DNA from: a virus
DNA: 24,863 nt
Virus record (IMG/VR): IMGVR_UViG_3300046411_001406
Coordinates: 1 to 24,863 of that record
Strand: one strand, 5' to 3'
The position numbers and the translations under genes were made by a program. A model generated the notes under the pieces. The model saw nothing but the letters and a program-made list of their open reading frames with translations. It had not been told where the DNA came from and ran no database searches. Position 1 is the stretch's first letter. Each line of letters opens with the position of its first letter. Positions 1 to 5,887 of the stretch are shown in pieces.

Positions 1-131
1 CTGAAGCATACTATGCTGGAAGATTAGAAGAAATTAAAGACTATTGCGAGGACGATGTAATAGGAACCATGAATGTCATGTTAAAAATGTCAGATATGGA
101 ACTTGTCTCTAAAGCCTTTGTACCATTCTAG
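1..131 (+). CDS. 3'-5' exonuclease (DEDDy type), C-terminal fragment
   Basis: The window opens inside a gene; its reading frame starts at base 3 and ends with TAG at 129-131. The visible 42 residues contain D-Y-C-E-D-D-V followed by a helix rich in Met and Leu. The Y-x-x-x-D spacing is the Exo III motif of DEDDy 3'-5' exonucleases, and the pattern 'YC..DV..T' is typical of the last catalytic helix of DnaQ/PolB-like proofreading or stand-alone phage exonucleases. The catalytic DxE and NxxD motifs would lie upstream, outside the window, so it cannot be told whether this is a free nuclease or the end of a longer polymerase-associated protein. The role would be trimming or proofreading DNA in phage replication. 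Family call moderately sure, exact protein unknown. Confidence 0.6.
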   Translation, partial: EAYYAGRLEEIKDYCEDDVIGTMNVMLKMSDMELVSKAFVPF

Positions 132-134
132 TAA

Positions 135-170
135 TGTCATATTGTCATACAATTTATTATAAGTATGACA
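135..170. repeat. TGTCATA direct and inverted repeats before hsp20
   Basis: TGTCATA occurs at 135-141 and again at 143-149, and its reverse complement TATGACA at 164-170. The pair TGTCATAC (143-150) and GTATGACA (163-170) makes a perfect 8-base inverted repeat around a 12-base AT-only spacer. No T-run follows, so it is a poor intrinsic terminator for the exonuclease gene; an operator for a dimeric regulator of the hsp20 promoter is an alternative. Function is inference. Confidence 0.4.
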
Positions 171-189
171 CTTTGTATAGAAAAGCAAC

Positions 190-236
190 TCTGGCACAAT
201 TTTGTTAGAATATAGTATTGTAGCGATATTGCTACG
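190..236 (+). promoter_or_regulatory. candidate hsp20 promoter and leader hairpin
   Basis: Bases 190-214 hold AATTTTG followed closely by a TATAG-containing stretch, a loose relative of the 32-base element seen at 599, 6532 and 7275. Just downstream, GTAGC (220-224) and GCTAC (231-235) form a 5-bp hairpin with a 6-base loop in what would be the 5' leader. The leader then carries ATAACTAAATAAAAA (237-251), a string also present before the gene at 7339. Promoter assignment is tentative. Confidence 0.3.
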
Positions 237-259
237 ATAACTAAATAAAAATTTTAACT

Positions 260-598
260 ATGTATTTTAAAACAACACTTGAAGATTTAATTAACGACTC
301 GATTGAAACCGTAAATTCGCTTAACGCAATTGGAGGTAAACAGGTTTTATTTGAAGAAGGTAAAATCTTATTAGCTCTTCCGGGTTTTACAAAAAAGGAT
401 ATCGACATTCAGATTGAAGATAGAGTTTTAACAGTAAGCTCAGAAGTTGAAGAAGATGGGTTTAGAAAATCATTTAGCAAAAGATTTAAATTATCGAATA
501 CACTTGACGTAGACACCGCTTCAGCATCGATGAAAGATGGAGTTTTAACTATTGCTTTCGATAAAAATGAAAAAAGTAGAAAAATAGTTGTTAAATAA
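260..598 (+). CDS. small heat shock protein, Hsp20/alpha-crystallin family
   Basis: A 112-residue ATP-independent holdase-type chaperone expected in the cytoplasm. The alpha-crystallin domain spans about residues 33-100: the strand motif L-P-G-F-T at 40-44, D-I-D-I-Q-I at 47-52, and the family signature A-x-x-x-x-G-V-L at 89-96. A short C-terminal I-V-V (109-111) matches the I-x-I/V anchor used in sHsp oligomerisation. The N-terminal arm is short, as in phage sHsps. The ATG at 260 has an A-rich leader and no Shine-Dalgarno. It is transcribed alone or with few partners: a new promoter-like element starts right behind its stop. Phage Hsp20 genes are known from T4-like cyanophages; with DnaJ (1154) it suggests a phage-supplied folding module for virion assembly or stress. 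Confidence 0.9.
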   Translation: MYFKTTLEDLINDSIETVNSLNAIGGKQVLFEEGKILLALPGFTKKDIDIQIEDRVLTVSSEVEEDGFRKSFSKRFKLSNTLDVDTASASMKDGVLTIAFDKNEKSRKIVVK

Positions 599-630
599 TT
601 TTTTTATCTCAGAAATTTTGGTTATATTAG
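599..630 (+). promoter_or_regulatory. 32-base promoter-like element, copy 1
   Basis: T-tract, then ATCTCAGAA, a TTTTG block and TATATTAG at the 3' end. It matches the copies at 6532-6563 (one difference) and 7275-7306 (three differences). It ends 23 bases before the ATG at 654, leaving room for a start site and a short A-rich leader. The last eight bases come within one base of the Bacteroidota -7 consensus TAnnTTTG. Confidence 0.65.
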
Positions 631-653
631 ACCTATAATTAAAAAAGATAAAT

Positions 654-947
654 ATGTTTGACGACTTTGATGGTTTTGAAGACCAATTTAACGATGAGCA
701 CGATGAAATAGCTCAAATTCAAAAACAGGCAGATATGGAGCAAAATCTATATGAACTAAAGGATAAACTTGTTCGAAATAACTGGGACATGATTCTAGAA
801 AAAGGTATTGACTTTAAGGCAATGCAAGAAAATGGAATTGAAACTGAACCTGTAAAAAGAACTATCCTACAAATGCTAGAATGGTTTCAAGAATCTGAAG
901 AGTATGAAAAATGTGCACACCTTCAGAAAATATTAGAAACTGAATAA
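654..947 (+). CDS. small acidic protein with UVR-like C-terminal motif (paralogue 1)
   Basis: 97 residues, strongly acidic at the N-terminus (D/E-rich 1-25), predicted all helical. Residues about 73-96 carry L-x-W-F-x-E-S-E-E-Y-E-K-C-A-x-L-x-K-I. This pattern resembles the UVR helical hairpin (the E-x-F/Y-E-x-A-x-x-L-R-D-x-I type seen in UvrB, UvrC and McsA), although the usual R-D pair is not kept. The same C-terminal signature recurs in the genes at 1938 and 2548, so the three are probably paralogues. The gene is a single transcription unit, with the 32-base promoter-like element before it and a terminator just after it. Function unknown; the UVR relation is inference from pattern only. Confidence 0.7.
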   Translation: MFDDFDGFEDQFNDEHDEIAQIQKQADMEQNLYELKDKLVRNNWDMILEKGIDFKAMQENGIETEPVKRTILQMLEWFQESEEYEKCAHLQKILETE

Positions 948-948
948 A

Positions 949-975
949 CCAAAAAAGGCCAATCGGCCTTTTTGG
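949..975 (+). terminator. intrinsic terminator after the gene at 654
   Basis: GGCC-AATC-GGCC core (957-968) flanked by an A6 run on the left and T5 on the right, with outer CC/GG pairs. The hairpin starts two bases after the stop codon. The A/T symmetry would let it work on both strands. Confidence 0.8.
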
Positions 976-1014
976 GGATTGAAACATAATCATTCAAAGA
1001 AGTATAAATATATT

Positions 1015-1209
1015 ATGGAAGAAAAGTATTTAAAGATAATTGCTGAACAATTAACTAGAATAGCAGACCTTTTAGACAATCAAGAAAAAAGAGATATTGT
1101 AGAAAAAAGAACAGCTATTAAGAAAGTAAAGGAAGCGGTTAAAACTAGAAAAAATGAATTATTACGAAACGCTGCAGGTCGAACAATCGGCAACGCAAGA
1201 AGAGATTAA
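1015..1209 (+). CDS. small basic helical protein of unknown function
   Basis: 64 residues from the ATG at 1015; an upstream TTG at 979 in the same frame is rejected because it would start inside the terminator flank. The first half reads I-I-A-E-Q-L-T-R-I-A-D-L-L-D, an amphipathic helix of a kind common in small phage proteins; the second half is Lys/Arg-rich. The gene overlaps the start of dnaJ by 56 bases in another frame, a long overlap, so either the last residues are dispensable or expression of the two is coupled. TATAAATA, the T4 late promoter string, lies at 1003-1010, only four bases before the ATG. No function can be assigned. Confidence 0.55.
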   Translation: MEEKYLKIIAEQLTRIADLLDNQEKRDIVEKRTAIKKVKEAVKTRKNELLRNAAGRTIGNARRD

Positions 1210-1945
1210 AAAAGCGTATCGTAAACTTGCAAAAGTTCACCATCCCGATGGTCCTTCAGGGGATGAATCTAAATTCAAAAAGATAGCAGAAGCTTACGAG
1301 ATTTTAGGAGACGAAAGTAAAAGAAAATCATATGATTTAGAATTATCAGGAGGGTTTAATCCTTTTCATCAGTTTTTTAACGGCAGAGATTCTTCGTTTG
1401 CCGATATGTTTGATAATGTTTTTAATGCCCAGGCGAAAGGAGACAACATCACGGTAAGAGTACAACTTTCATATGAAGAAGCTTATTATGGTATTAGTAA
1501 AAGGTTAGATCTTGGGCACACTAAATTTAATCTTAATATTCCGAAAGGGGTACACGATGGAATGAAGCTTAAAGTTTCGGGTAAAGGAAGACCGCATCCA
1601 ATCAATACGTCTGCTCCGAATGGAGACCTAATAGTTATAATACAAATAAACCCAGATTCTAATATAATTTTAAACGGAAGTGATATTTACGTAGACGTAG
1701 ATGTTCCTTTTTATGATATGATATTAGGCGGAGAAGTAACGGTCACTACTCCTTTTTATAAAATAAAGGTAAATGTACCAAAAAATTCTCAAAATAATAA
1801 GATATTAAGAATAAGTAGTAAAGGATTTCCGATATATAGACAGAACAGTTACGGCAACCTTATGGTTAAACTAAATACGTTTAATCCTATTTTAAGTGAA
1901 GCGCAGATTGAACTAATTAAAAAAATAAAAAACAACAATGAATGA
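1154..1945 (+). CDS. dnaJ: DnaJ/CbpA-type J-domain co-chaperone without zinc finger
   Basis: 263 residues. The J domain occupies about 1-62, with the Hsp70-activating H-P-D at 30-32 and the helix IV sequence around K-R-K-S-Y-D. A short Phe-rich linker (68-90, with F-N-P-F-H-Q-F-F) replaces the G/F region, and residues 96-250 form the two beta-sandwich substrate-binding domains (P-K-G-V-H-D-G-M-K-L, then G-G-E-V-T-V-T-T-P). There is no C-x-x-C-x-G-x-G repeat, so it is of the CbpA-like class that lacks the zinc finger. It should stimulate the ATPase of the host DnaK, since no phage Hsp70 is seen here, and direct it to phage clients. It sits with Hsp20 and bS21, and its 3' end overlaps the next gene by eight bases. 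Start at 1154 places the J domain directly at the N-terminus. Confidence 0.92.
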   Translation: MNYYETLQVEQSATQEEIKKAYRKLAKVHHPDGPSGDESKFKKIAEAYEILGDESKRKSYDLELSGGFNPFHQFFNGRDSSFADMFDNVFNAQAKGDNITVRVQLSYEEAYYGISKRLDLGHTKFNLNIPKGVHDGMKLKVSGKGRPHPINTSAPNGDLIVIIQINPDSNIILNGSDIYVDVDVPFYDMILGGEVTVTTPFYKIKVNVPKNSQNNKILRISSKGFPIYRQNSYGNLMVKLNTFNPILSEAQIELIKKIKNNNE

Positions 1946-2255
1946 TTTAGGTGATTTCGAAAATTGGGATAATCCTGATAAAAATAATAAACAGGAAAAA
2001 GATTTTGAAATTCGTAATAGTGTAGAGTCTATTGCATTTATTGAGCAATTAAAAACATCTTCAAAGGAAATAATGATGGACCTTATTTATAAGGCAATTG
2101 TTAAAGAAGAAATGGGAGCTTTAGAGAATAATACTCCAATTGAAGAAAAAATTGAAGCATTGCAAACAGTTATAAGATTTTTTATTGAGAGAGAAGAATA
2201 TGAAAGATGCCACGAACTTAAAAAAATAATAGATAAAATTTATGTTAATAACTAA
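1938..2255 (+). CDS. small acidic protein with UVR-like C-terminal motif (paralogue 2)
   Basis: 105 residues, starting inside the end of dnaJ (8-base overlap) and ending inside the start of the bS21 gene (14-base overlap), so the three are almost certainly co-translated. The N-terminal 30 residues are Asp/Asn/Lys-rich and probably disordered. The C-terminal part has I-R-F-F-I-E-R-E-E-Y-E-R-C-H-E-L-K-K-I-I, the same signature as in the genes at 654 and 2548. The lock-step position between a chaperone and a ribosomal protein suggests a role in translation or protein quality control, but that is inference from context only. No enzyme motif is visible. Confidence 0.7.
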   Translation: MNDLGDFENWDNPDKNNKQEKDFEIRNSVESIAFIEQLKTSSKEIMMDLIYKAIVKEEMGALENNTPIEEKIEALQTVIRFFIEREEYERCHELKKIIDKIYVNN

Positions 2256-2439
2256 AGTAGAAAAAGGAAATATAGAAAAGGCCTTAAGGCAGTATAAAAG
2301 AAAAACAATTAAAACTAAGCAAATGAAAAAGCTTAGAGATAATCAAGATTATACGAAGCCATCTGCTTTAAAAAGACTAAAAATTCAAAAGGCAGTCTAT
2401 CTTCAGAAAAAATCTGATGCCGAAAACAAAGACAATTAA
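2242..2439 (+). CDS. rpsU: ribosomal protein bS21 homologue
   Basis: 65 residues, the usual size for bS21 in Bacteroidota and shorter than the E. coli protein. It has the family pattern V-x-K-G-N-I-E-K-A-L-R-Q-Y-K-R-K (6-21), then a second helix with M-K-K-L-R and Y-T-K-P-S (37-41), and a final K-R-x-K-I-Q-K-A-V-Y-L-Q (44-55). The last string is characteristic of Bacteroidota bS21, not of proteobacterial versions. bS21 sits on the 30S platform next to the 16S 3' end; in Bacteroidota it helps to hide the anti-Shine-Dalgarno. Phage bS21 is known from large phages and is thought to replace the host copy. The ATG overlaps the preceding gene by 14 bases. It pairs conceptually with the S1-like gene at 24203. 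Confidence 0.88.
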   Translation: MLITKVEKGNIEKALRQYKRKTIKTKQMKKLRDNQDYTKPSALKRLKIQKAVYLQKKSDAENKDN

Positions 2440-2456
2440 AGAAATATAATATCATA

Positions 2457-2504
2457 TTTTTTTATTGCATTTTACCCTAATATTTATAGAAATTAAATAT
2501 ATAA
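2457..2504 (+). promoter_or_regulatory. composite promoter-like region before the gene at 2548
   Basis: Bases 2457-2489 begin with the T7-A-T start of the 32-base element and end in an AT-rich TATTTATAG, but the middle differs from the three strong copies. Seven bases further, AATATATAA (2496-2504) matches the second short motif found before structural genes. Both could serve the downstream gene. This is the only intergenic gap between bS21 and phoH long enough to hold a promoter. Confidence 0.35.
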
Positions 2505-2547
2505 ATTGAGATTATTAAGATCTCAGTTTAAAAAAATATACCTTGTG

Positions 2548-2805
2548 ATGAAGGAATCTTTAAACGATGATAGAGACGCATTGATGAGATCAAGTTATTA
2601 TACTATCACTCGTAATTTTACTAAAACTATCAATAGATTTATTGTGTTCAGTGAAGGAAAGAACACGATAGAGATTCCCCATGGAGAAGGCCAAAGAAGT
2701 AAATTTATAGATATATTAATAGAATACTTCGAAGAACTAGAGGAATATGAAAAATGTGACACACTGCTACAGTTAAAGAAAACAGTAATTATGGCAGGAG
2801 ACTAA
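2548..2805 (+). CDS. small protein with UVR-like C-terminal motif (paralogue 3)
   Basis: 85 residues from the ATG at 2548. A TTG at 2506 would add 14 residues but touches the AATATATAA motif, so the ATG is preferred. Residues about 53-75 read I-E-Y-F-E-E-L-E-E-Y-E-K-C-D-T-L-x-x-L-K-K, the third copy of the C-terminal signature found at 654 and 1938. The N-terminal half differs from both (T-R-N-F-T-K-T-I-N-R-F), so the shared piece behaves as a detachable domain on variable N-termini. Fifteen bases separate it from phoH. Function unknown. Confidence 0.65.
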   Translation: MKESLNDDRDALMRSSYYTITRNFTKTINRFIVFSEGKNTIEIPHGEGQRSKFIDILIEYFEELEEYEKCDTLLQLKKTVIMAGD

Positions 2806-2819
2806 AAAAATTAAACTCA

Positions 2820-3545
2820 ATGAGTAGAAACAACAATTCAAATAGCAATTCTAATCCTGGTAAACCTAGGAGAAGAAGATACGGAATAAAAGAAGAGAAC
2901 TTAAAAGGAGTACAATTAAGACAATCACAGAAGAAATACACAAATACAATACTAGAAAATCAAATAACATTTTGTTCAGGACCCGCGGGAACTTCAAAAA
3001 CATTTACTGCATGTTACACCGCTCTTTTGCTTTTAGCTAGAAAAGAAATTTCACAAATAGTTTTATGTAAGCCTATTCAAGAGGCAGGTGAAAAATTAGG
3101 ATTTTTACCAGGAGACATCGCCGATAAAATAGATCCATTCATGCAATCATACATTTCTAATATTACTAAAATAGTTGGAGCAGAAATTGCAGAAACCCTA
3201 GTAGAAAAAGAAGTTATTGTGTTTAGGCCGATGGCATATATGAGAGGAGATACCTTTGATGATTCGTTAATGGTTTTAGATGAAGCACAAAACGCAACGT
3301 TTAAACAACTCATGTTATTTGTGACTAGGATGGGAAAAGATTCTAAAGTAATAGTCACTGGTGACGTAAGCCAGCATGATATTTCAAAGGCGAATGTAGG
3401 TTTACCTTCTTTTTCTGAATTAATGTCAGGTATAAAGGGAATAGGTATGCATGAGTTTACAGAAAAAGATATTGTTAGGGCTAAGATTCTACAGGAAGTT
3501 GTAAAAAGATACGATAAGTGGAAAGAAAACCACGGACCTAAATAA
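2820..3545 (+). CDS. phoH: PhoH-like P-loop ATPase
   Basis: 241 residues. After a basic, Asn-rich, probably disordered start (1-35), the P-loop domain has Walker A G-P-A-G-T-S-K-T at 54-61, the family motif K-P-x-Q-E-A-G-E-K-L-G-F-L-P-G-D at 84-99, and Walker B M-V-L-D-E-A-Q-N at 151-158, followed by T-G-D (sensor-like) near 179. PhoH proteins are ATP-binding and related to the helicase-like C-terminal domain of bacterial PhoH2; they are among the most frequent phage auxiliary genes, and their role, perhaps RNA metabolism, is unsettled. The Walker A has Ser where Gly is usual (GTSKT in place of GTGKT), which is tolerated in P-loops. The start has an A-rich leader. Confidence 0.92.
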   Translation: MSRNNNSNSNSNPGKPRRRRYGIKEENLKGVQLRQSQKKYTNTILENQITFCSGPAGTSKTFTACYTALLLLARKEISQIVLCKPIQEAGEKLGFLPGDIADKIDPFMQSYISNITKIVGAEIAETLVEKEVIVFRPMAYMRGDTFDDSLMVLDEAQNATFKQLMLFVTRMGKDSKVIVTGDVSQHDISKANVGLPSFSELMSGIKGIGMHEFTEKDIVRAKILQEVVKRYDKWKENHGPK

Positions 3546-3547
3546 AC

Positions 3548-3573
3548 ATTTCACTAATTTTGTGTATAACTCC
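3548..3573 (+). promoter_or_regulatory. divergent copy of the promoter-like element before rnhB
   Basis: TTTCACTAATTTTG followed by TGTATAAC resembles the CTCAGAAATTTTG...TTATA core of the strong 32-base copies, but lacks the T-tract. It ends 14 bases before the ATG at 3588. Weak support. Confidence 0.35.
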
Positions 3574-3587
3574 TATAAACTTTTTAC

Positions 3588-4220
3588 ATGGAGCAAAAAC
3601 ACATTTTACTTAAAGGAAGTTATAACGAAGACACTAACATAGTAGAGGTCGGTGTGGATGAAGCAGGCAGAGGAGCCTTAGCGGGACCAGTTACCGTTGC
3701 AGCATGTATAATGCCGCATGGTTTTAATCATCCTTTAATTAAAGATTCTAAACTATTAAACGAAGCTCAAAGAAAAGAAGCTAGACAAATAGTGCTAGAA
3801 AATGCGATAGCCTACACGGTAGAACATATTGGTATAGACGTTATAGAAAATACTAATATTTTAAGAGCAACTCTAGAAGGCATGAGAATAGCACTCGCTA
3901 AAACATGCCAATCACATCCCTTTAATTTTATCTTAGTTGATGGAGATCAATTTCATGGATTTGATGGAAAGCCTTTTAAAACCATAATAGGAGGAGACAA
4001 TAAATATTCTTCCATTGCTGCGGCATCTATTCTGGCAAAAACAGAAAGAGATCTTTTGATGAAAACCTTAGATGAAGAGACACCCGGTTATGGATGGAAT
4101 TCTAATAAAGGCTATGGAACTAAACAGCATATAACCGCAATTAAGGAAAACGGATCGAGCGAACACCACAGACCGTCCTTTATTTCACATCTATTAACTA
4201 CCACTAACTCTTTATTTTAA
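3588..4220 (+). CDS. rnhB: ribonuclease HII
   Basis: 210 residues, full length for the family. It endonucleolytically removes RNA from RNA-DNA hybrids and single ribonucleotides in DNA using divalent metal. Motif 1, G-V-D-E-A-G-R-G-A-L-A-G-P-V, gives the catalytic D24 and E25; L-V-D-G-D provides D118; A-K-T-E-R-D provides D155. The G-Y-G-W-N-x-N-K-G-Y-G-T substrate loop and the S-x-H-H-R-P-S-F end are also present. In a T4-like phage the usual enzyme is a FEN-type RNase H, so this bacterial-type HII is a non-orthologous choice for primer or ribonucleotide removal. The stop overlaps the next start (TAATG), indicating coupling with the membrane protein gene. Confidence 0.95.
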   Translation: MEQKHILLKGSYNEDTNIVEVGVDEAGRGALAGPVTVAACIMPHGFNHPLIKDSKLLNEAQRKEARQIVLENAIAYTVEHIGIDVIENTNILRATLEGMRIALAKTCQSHPFNFILVDGDQFHGFDGKPFKTIIGGDNKYSSIAAASILAKTERDLLMKTLDEETPGYGWNSNKGYGTKQHITAIKENGSSEHHRPSFISHLLTTTNSLF

Positions 4221-4561
4221 TGAAACTTTTTTATGGTTTTTTATTATTCCTTTTAGGACAAGGTCTTATTTGGATTCAAACGAATGGTCAATTTGTTTGG
4301 CCTTGGTTTAAAAAGAATCCATGGCCAGTTGCTATAGGATTTGGTTCTATTATTAGTTACATTTTAATTAAGGCTACGCAACAAGTTGTTGAACATTTTG
4401 ACGGACTATTATGGCCCGGAAGGTTCATAGGGTTTGCGAGCGGCATCTTTATATTTACTGCCATGACGTGGTATTTTATGAATGAAGGTATTACAACTAA
4501 AACAGCAGTATCTCTCGTATTAACAATAGCTTTAATTTCAATTCAAATATTTTGGAAATAA
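4220..4561 (+). CDS. small polytopic membrane protein, function unknown
   Basis: 113 residues with four hydrophobic segments at about 3-20, 34-52, 66-87 and 93-112. Short loops contain W-P-W-F-K-K-N-P-W-P (27-36) and L-W-P-G-R-F (64-69), and there is no cleavable signal peptide. It would sit in the host inner membrane. The four-helix plan and size do not match a canonical pinholin or class I-III holin well, and no endolysin gene lies nearby, so a holin call is not justified. It starts on the last base of the rnhB stop and its end overlaps the glycosyltransferase start by about ten bases. A membrane partner for the glycosyltransferase is possible but unproven. Confidence 0.65.
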   Translation: MKLFYGFLLFLLGQGLIWIQTNGQFVWPWFKKNPWPVAIGFGSIISYILIKATQQVVEHFDGLLWPGRFIGFASGIFIFTAMTWYFMNEGITTKTAVSLVLTIALISIQIFWK

Positions 4562-5277
4562 ATTCAGTAACCGTTGTTTTAACATCTTGCGGAAGACTAG
4601 ATCTTTTAGAAAAAACTTTAGACTCTTTTTTTAAGTTTAACACATACCCTATTGAAAGATTTATAATTACAGAAGATTCGGCACAGGAAGAAGTATTTGA
4701 CGCATGTGTTGAATTAAACAAAAAATATAATAACTCTCTTGAGTTTATGTTTAATGAAAAGAAATTAGGTCAATCTAAATCTATAGATAAAGCGTATAAA
4801 ACTGTAACTACAAAATATGTTTTTCATTGTGAAGAAGATTGGGAATTTTACAGACATGGCTTTATCGAAGATTCGATAAGAGTTCTTTCAGCTAGCAAAA
4901 AGATACTACAAGCATGGATCAGACCTAAAAACGATAACATCTTAAATAAAATTTCTGAAAAAGTTTTTGAAATTAATGGTATGAAAATTAGGGCAGTTTT
5001 GCCTGTTAGTTTTTTAACCGGAGATAAAAATGAAGATGGAACGCCAATGATAGTTAAAAACTATATGGGATTTAGCTGGAATCCAGGCTTAAAAAGAATG
5101 AGCGATTATAAATTGCTGGATAATGGGTATACAGGAATGGTTAGAGAGCATCTCGTTGATCATTGGTATAGAGATAATGGTTTTATAGTCGTAAGTTTAT
5201 CTGTTAATGACAGTGACGGATATGTTAAACATATTGGTTGGAATAGAAGAGCAGGTGATCCTGGATTTGTAGGATAG
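4552..5277 (+). CDS. glycosyltransferase, GT-A fold, family-2 type
   Basis: 241 residues if started at the TTG at 4552; no ATG lies before the nucleotide-binding strand, and the preceding gene overlaps by ten bases. The N-terminus, S-V-T-V-V-L-T-S-C-G-R-L-D-L-L-E-K-T-L-D-S-F, is the classic first strand and helix of GT2-like enzymes. I-T-E-D-S (39-43) supplies the base-binding Asp, and F-H-C-E-E-D-W-E-F (91-99) takes the place of the metal-binding D-x-D. The C-terminal half has a possible acceptor site around N-Y-M-G-F-S-W-N-P-G. It should transfer a sugar from a nucleotide-sugar to a phage or host acceptor, such as virion protein, host surface glycan or modified DNA; the acceptor cannot be told from sequence. 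Confidence 0.8.
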   Translation: MEINSVTVVLTSCGRLDLLEKTLDSFFKFNTYPIERFIITEDSAQEEVFDACVELNKKYNNSLEFMFNEKKLGQSKSIDKAYKTVTTKYVFHCEEDWEFYRHGFIEDSIRVLSASKKILQAWIRPKNDNILNKISEKVFEINGMKIRAVLPVSFLTGDKNEDGTPMIVKNYMGFSWNPGLKRMSDYKLLDNGYTGMVREHLVDHWYRDNGFIVVSLSVNDSDGYVKHIGWNRRAGDPGFVG

Positions 5278-5285
5278 ATATATAA
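5277..5285 (+). promoter_or_regulatory. RATATATAA motif, 3 bases before the ATG at 5289
   Basis: GATATATAA followed by TCT and ATG. The same arrangement, with exactly three intervening bases, occurs at 8931 and 20393. It is T4-late-promoter-like in composition but too close to the ATG for an ordinary leader, so it may be a leaderless promoter or an AT-rich translation-initiation element. Confidence 0.4.
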
Positions 5286-5288
5286 TCT

Positions 5289-5849
5289 ATGAAACATTTA
5301 ATGACATTTGAAAATTATCAGAAATATTCTGATTATCAACATCCTAGAAGTAGATGGGGTAGTCCTGAAGAATTAAAGGAAGATGCATTTTTAACTCTTA
5401 AAAAATTAATGCCAACCTTTAAAGATAAATGGATTAAATCTATAAAGGATGTTTCTATAGAAGATAAAGGAATTAAGTTTGAAGCTAAAGTAGGTAAATA
5501 TACAATCCACTTGTTTAAGGTTGGAAACTGGAGAGGTCAGTGGGAATTTTATCTTAATAAAAAGAAAATAGAATCAAGCGATTTAAAATCTAGACTGGAA
5601 AAAGAAAACATGTCAGATCTAGAGCTCTTCCTAAAATATGCCAAGTCTTATGATTTTTATTATCAATACATTGACGACGGTGGCAAATATAGAGCTGCTC
5701 AGAGAAATAATTCTGCAATAGAAGATAGGTTTAATAAACTATCGAGCTCAGATAAAAAGAAGGCTAATAAAGAATTAGTTAAGCATTTTAAAGGAGCGTA
5801 CAAGGATAATAAAATTGTCGATAGAGTAAATTCTACGTTTAAAGCGTAG
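5289..5849 (+). CDS. putative capsid-targeted internal protein, unknown function
   Basis: 186 residues, very Lys-rich and hydrophilic, with no membrane segment. The N-terminus M-K-H-L-M-T-F-E-N-Y matches the pattern shared with the genes at 8943, 9817, 10470, 10789 and 11363, which resembles the capsid-targeting peptide of T4 internal proteins. The first (I/L)xE site is L-K-E at 29-31, further in than in the sister proteins. The body has alternating beta segments (I-K-F-E-A-K-V-G-K-Y-T-I-H-L-F) and basic helices at the C-terminus (S-S-D-K-K-K-A-N-K-E-L). A basic protein packed with DNA would fit. The GATATATAA motif sits directly before the ATG and a terminator closes the unit. The function of the mature body is unknown. 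Confidence 0.55.
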   Translation: MKHLMTFENYQKYSDYQHPRSRWGSPEELKEDAFLTLKKLMPTFKDKWIKSIKDVSIEDKGIKFEAKVGKYTIHLFKVGNWRGQWEFYLNKKKIESSDLKSRLEKENMSDLELFLKYAKSYDFYYQYIDDGGKYRAAQRNNSAIEDRFNKLSSSDKKKANKELVKHFKGAYKDNKIVDRVNSTFKA

Positions 5850-5861
5850 CTCTTTAAAAAT

Positions 5862-5885
5862 AACCCTAAGTTCTAGGGTTTTTTT
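5862..5885 (+). terminator. intrinsic terminator after the gene at 5289
   Basis: A-A-C-C-C-T-A (5862-5868), five-base loop, then the complementary T-A-G-G-G-T-T (5874-5880) running into T7 (5879-5885). It lies three bases before the next start codon at 5888, so that gene either needs readthrough or its own promoter. Confidence 0.85.
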
Positions 5886-5887
5886 CT

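Noticed and set aside
979-1014. TTG start for the small gene at 1015
   Set aside because: It would begin four bases after the terminator hairpin; an ATG at 1015 has a better AT-rich leader.
2440-2463. AT-only hairpin with T-run after the bS21 gene
   Set aside because: AAATAT/ATATTT pairing is too weak to call a terminator, and the T-run is better explained as the start of a promoter-like element.
3077-3358. Minus-strand ORF of 93 codons
   Set aside because: Lies wholly inside phoH on the opposite strand; the sense frame has Walker motifs, while the antisense protein is Ser-rich with no family pattern.
4220-4561. Holin
   Set aside because: Four hydrophobic segments and no endolysin or lysis cassette nearby; the gene is coupled to rnhB and a glycosyltransferase instead.
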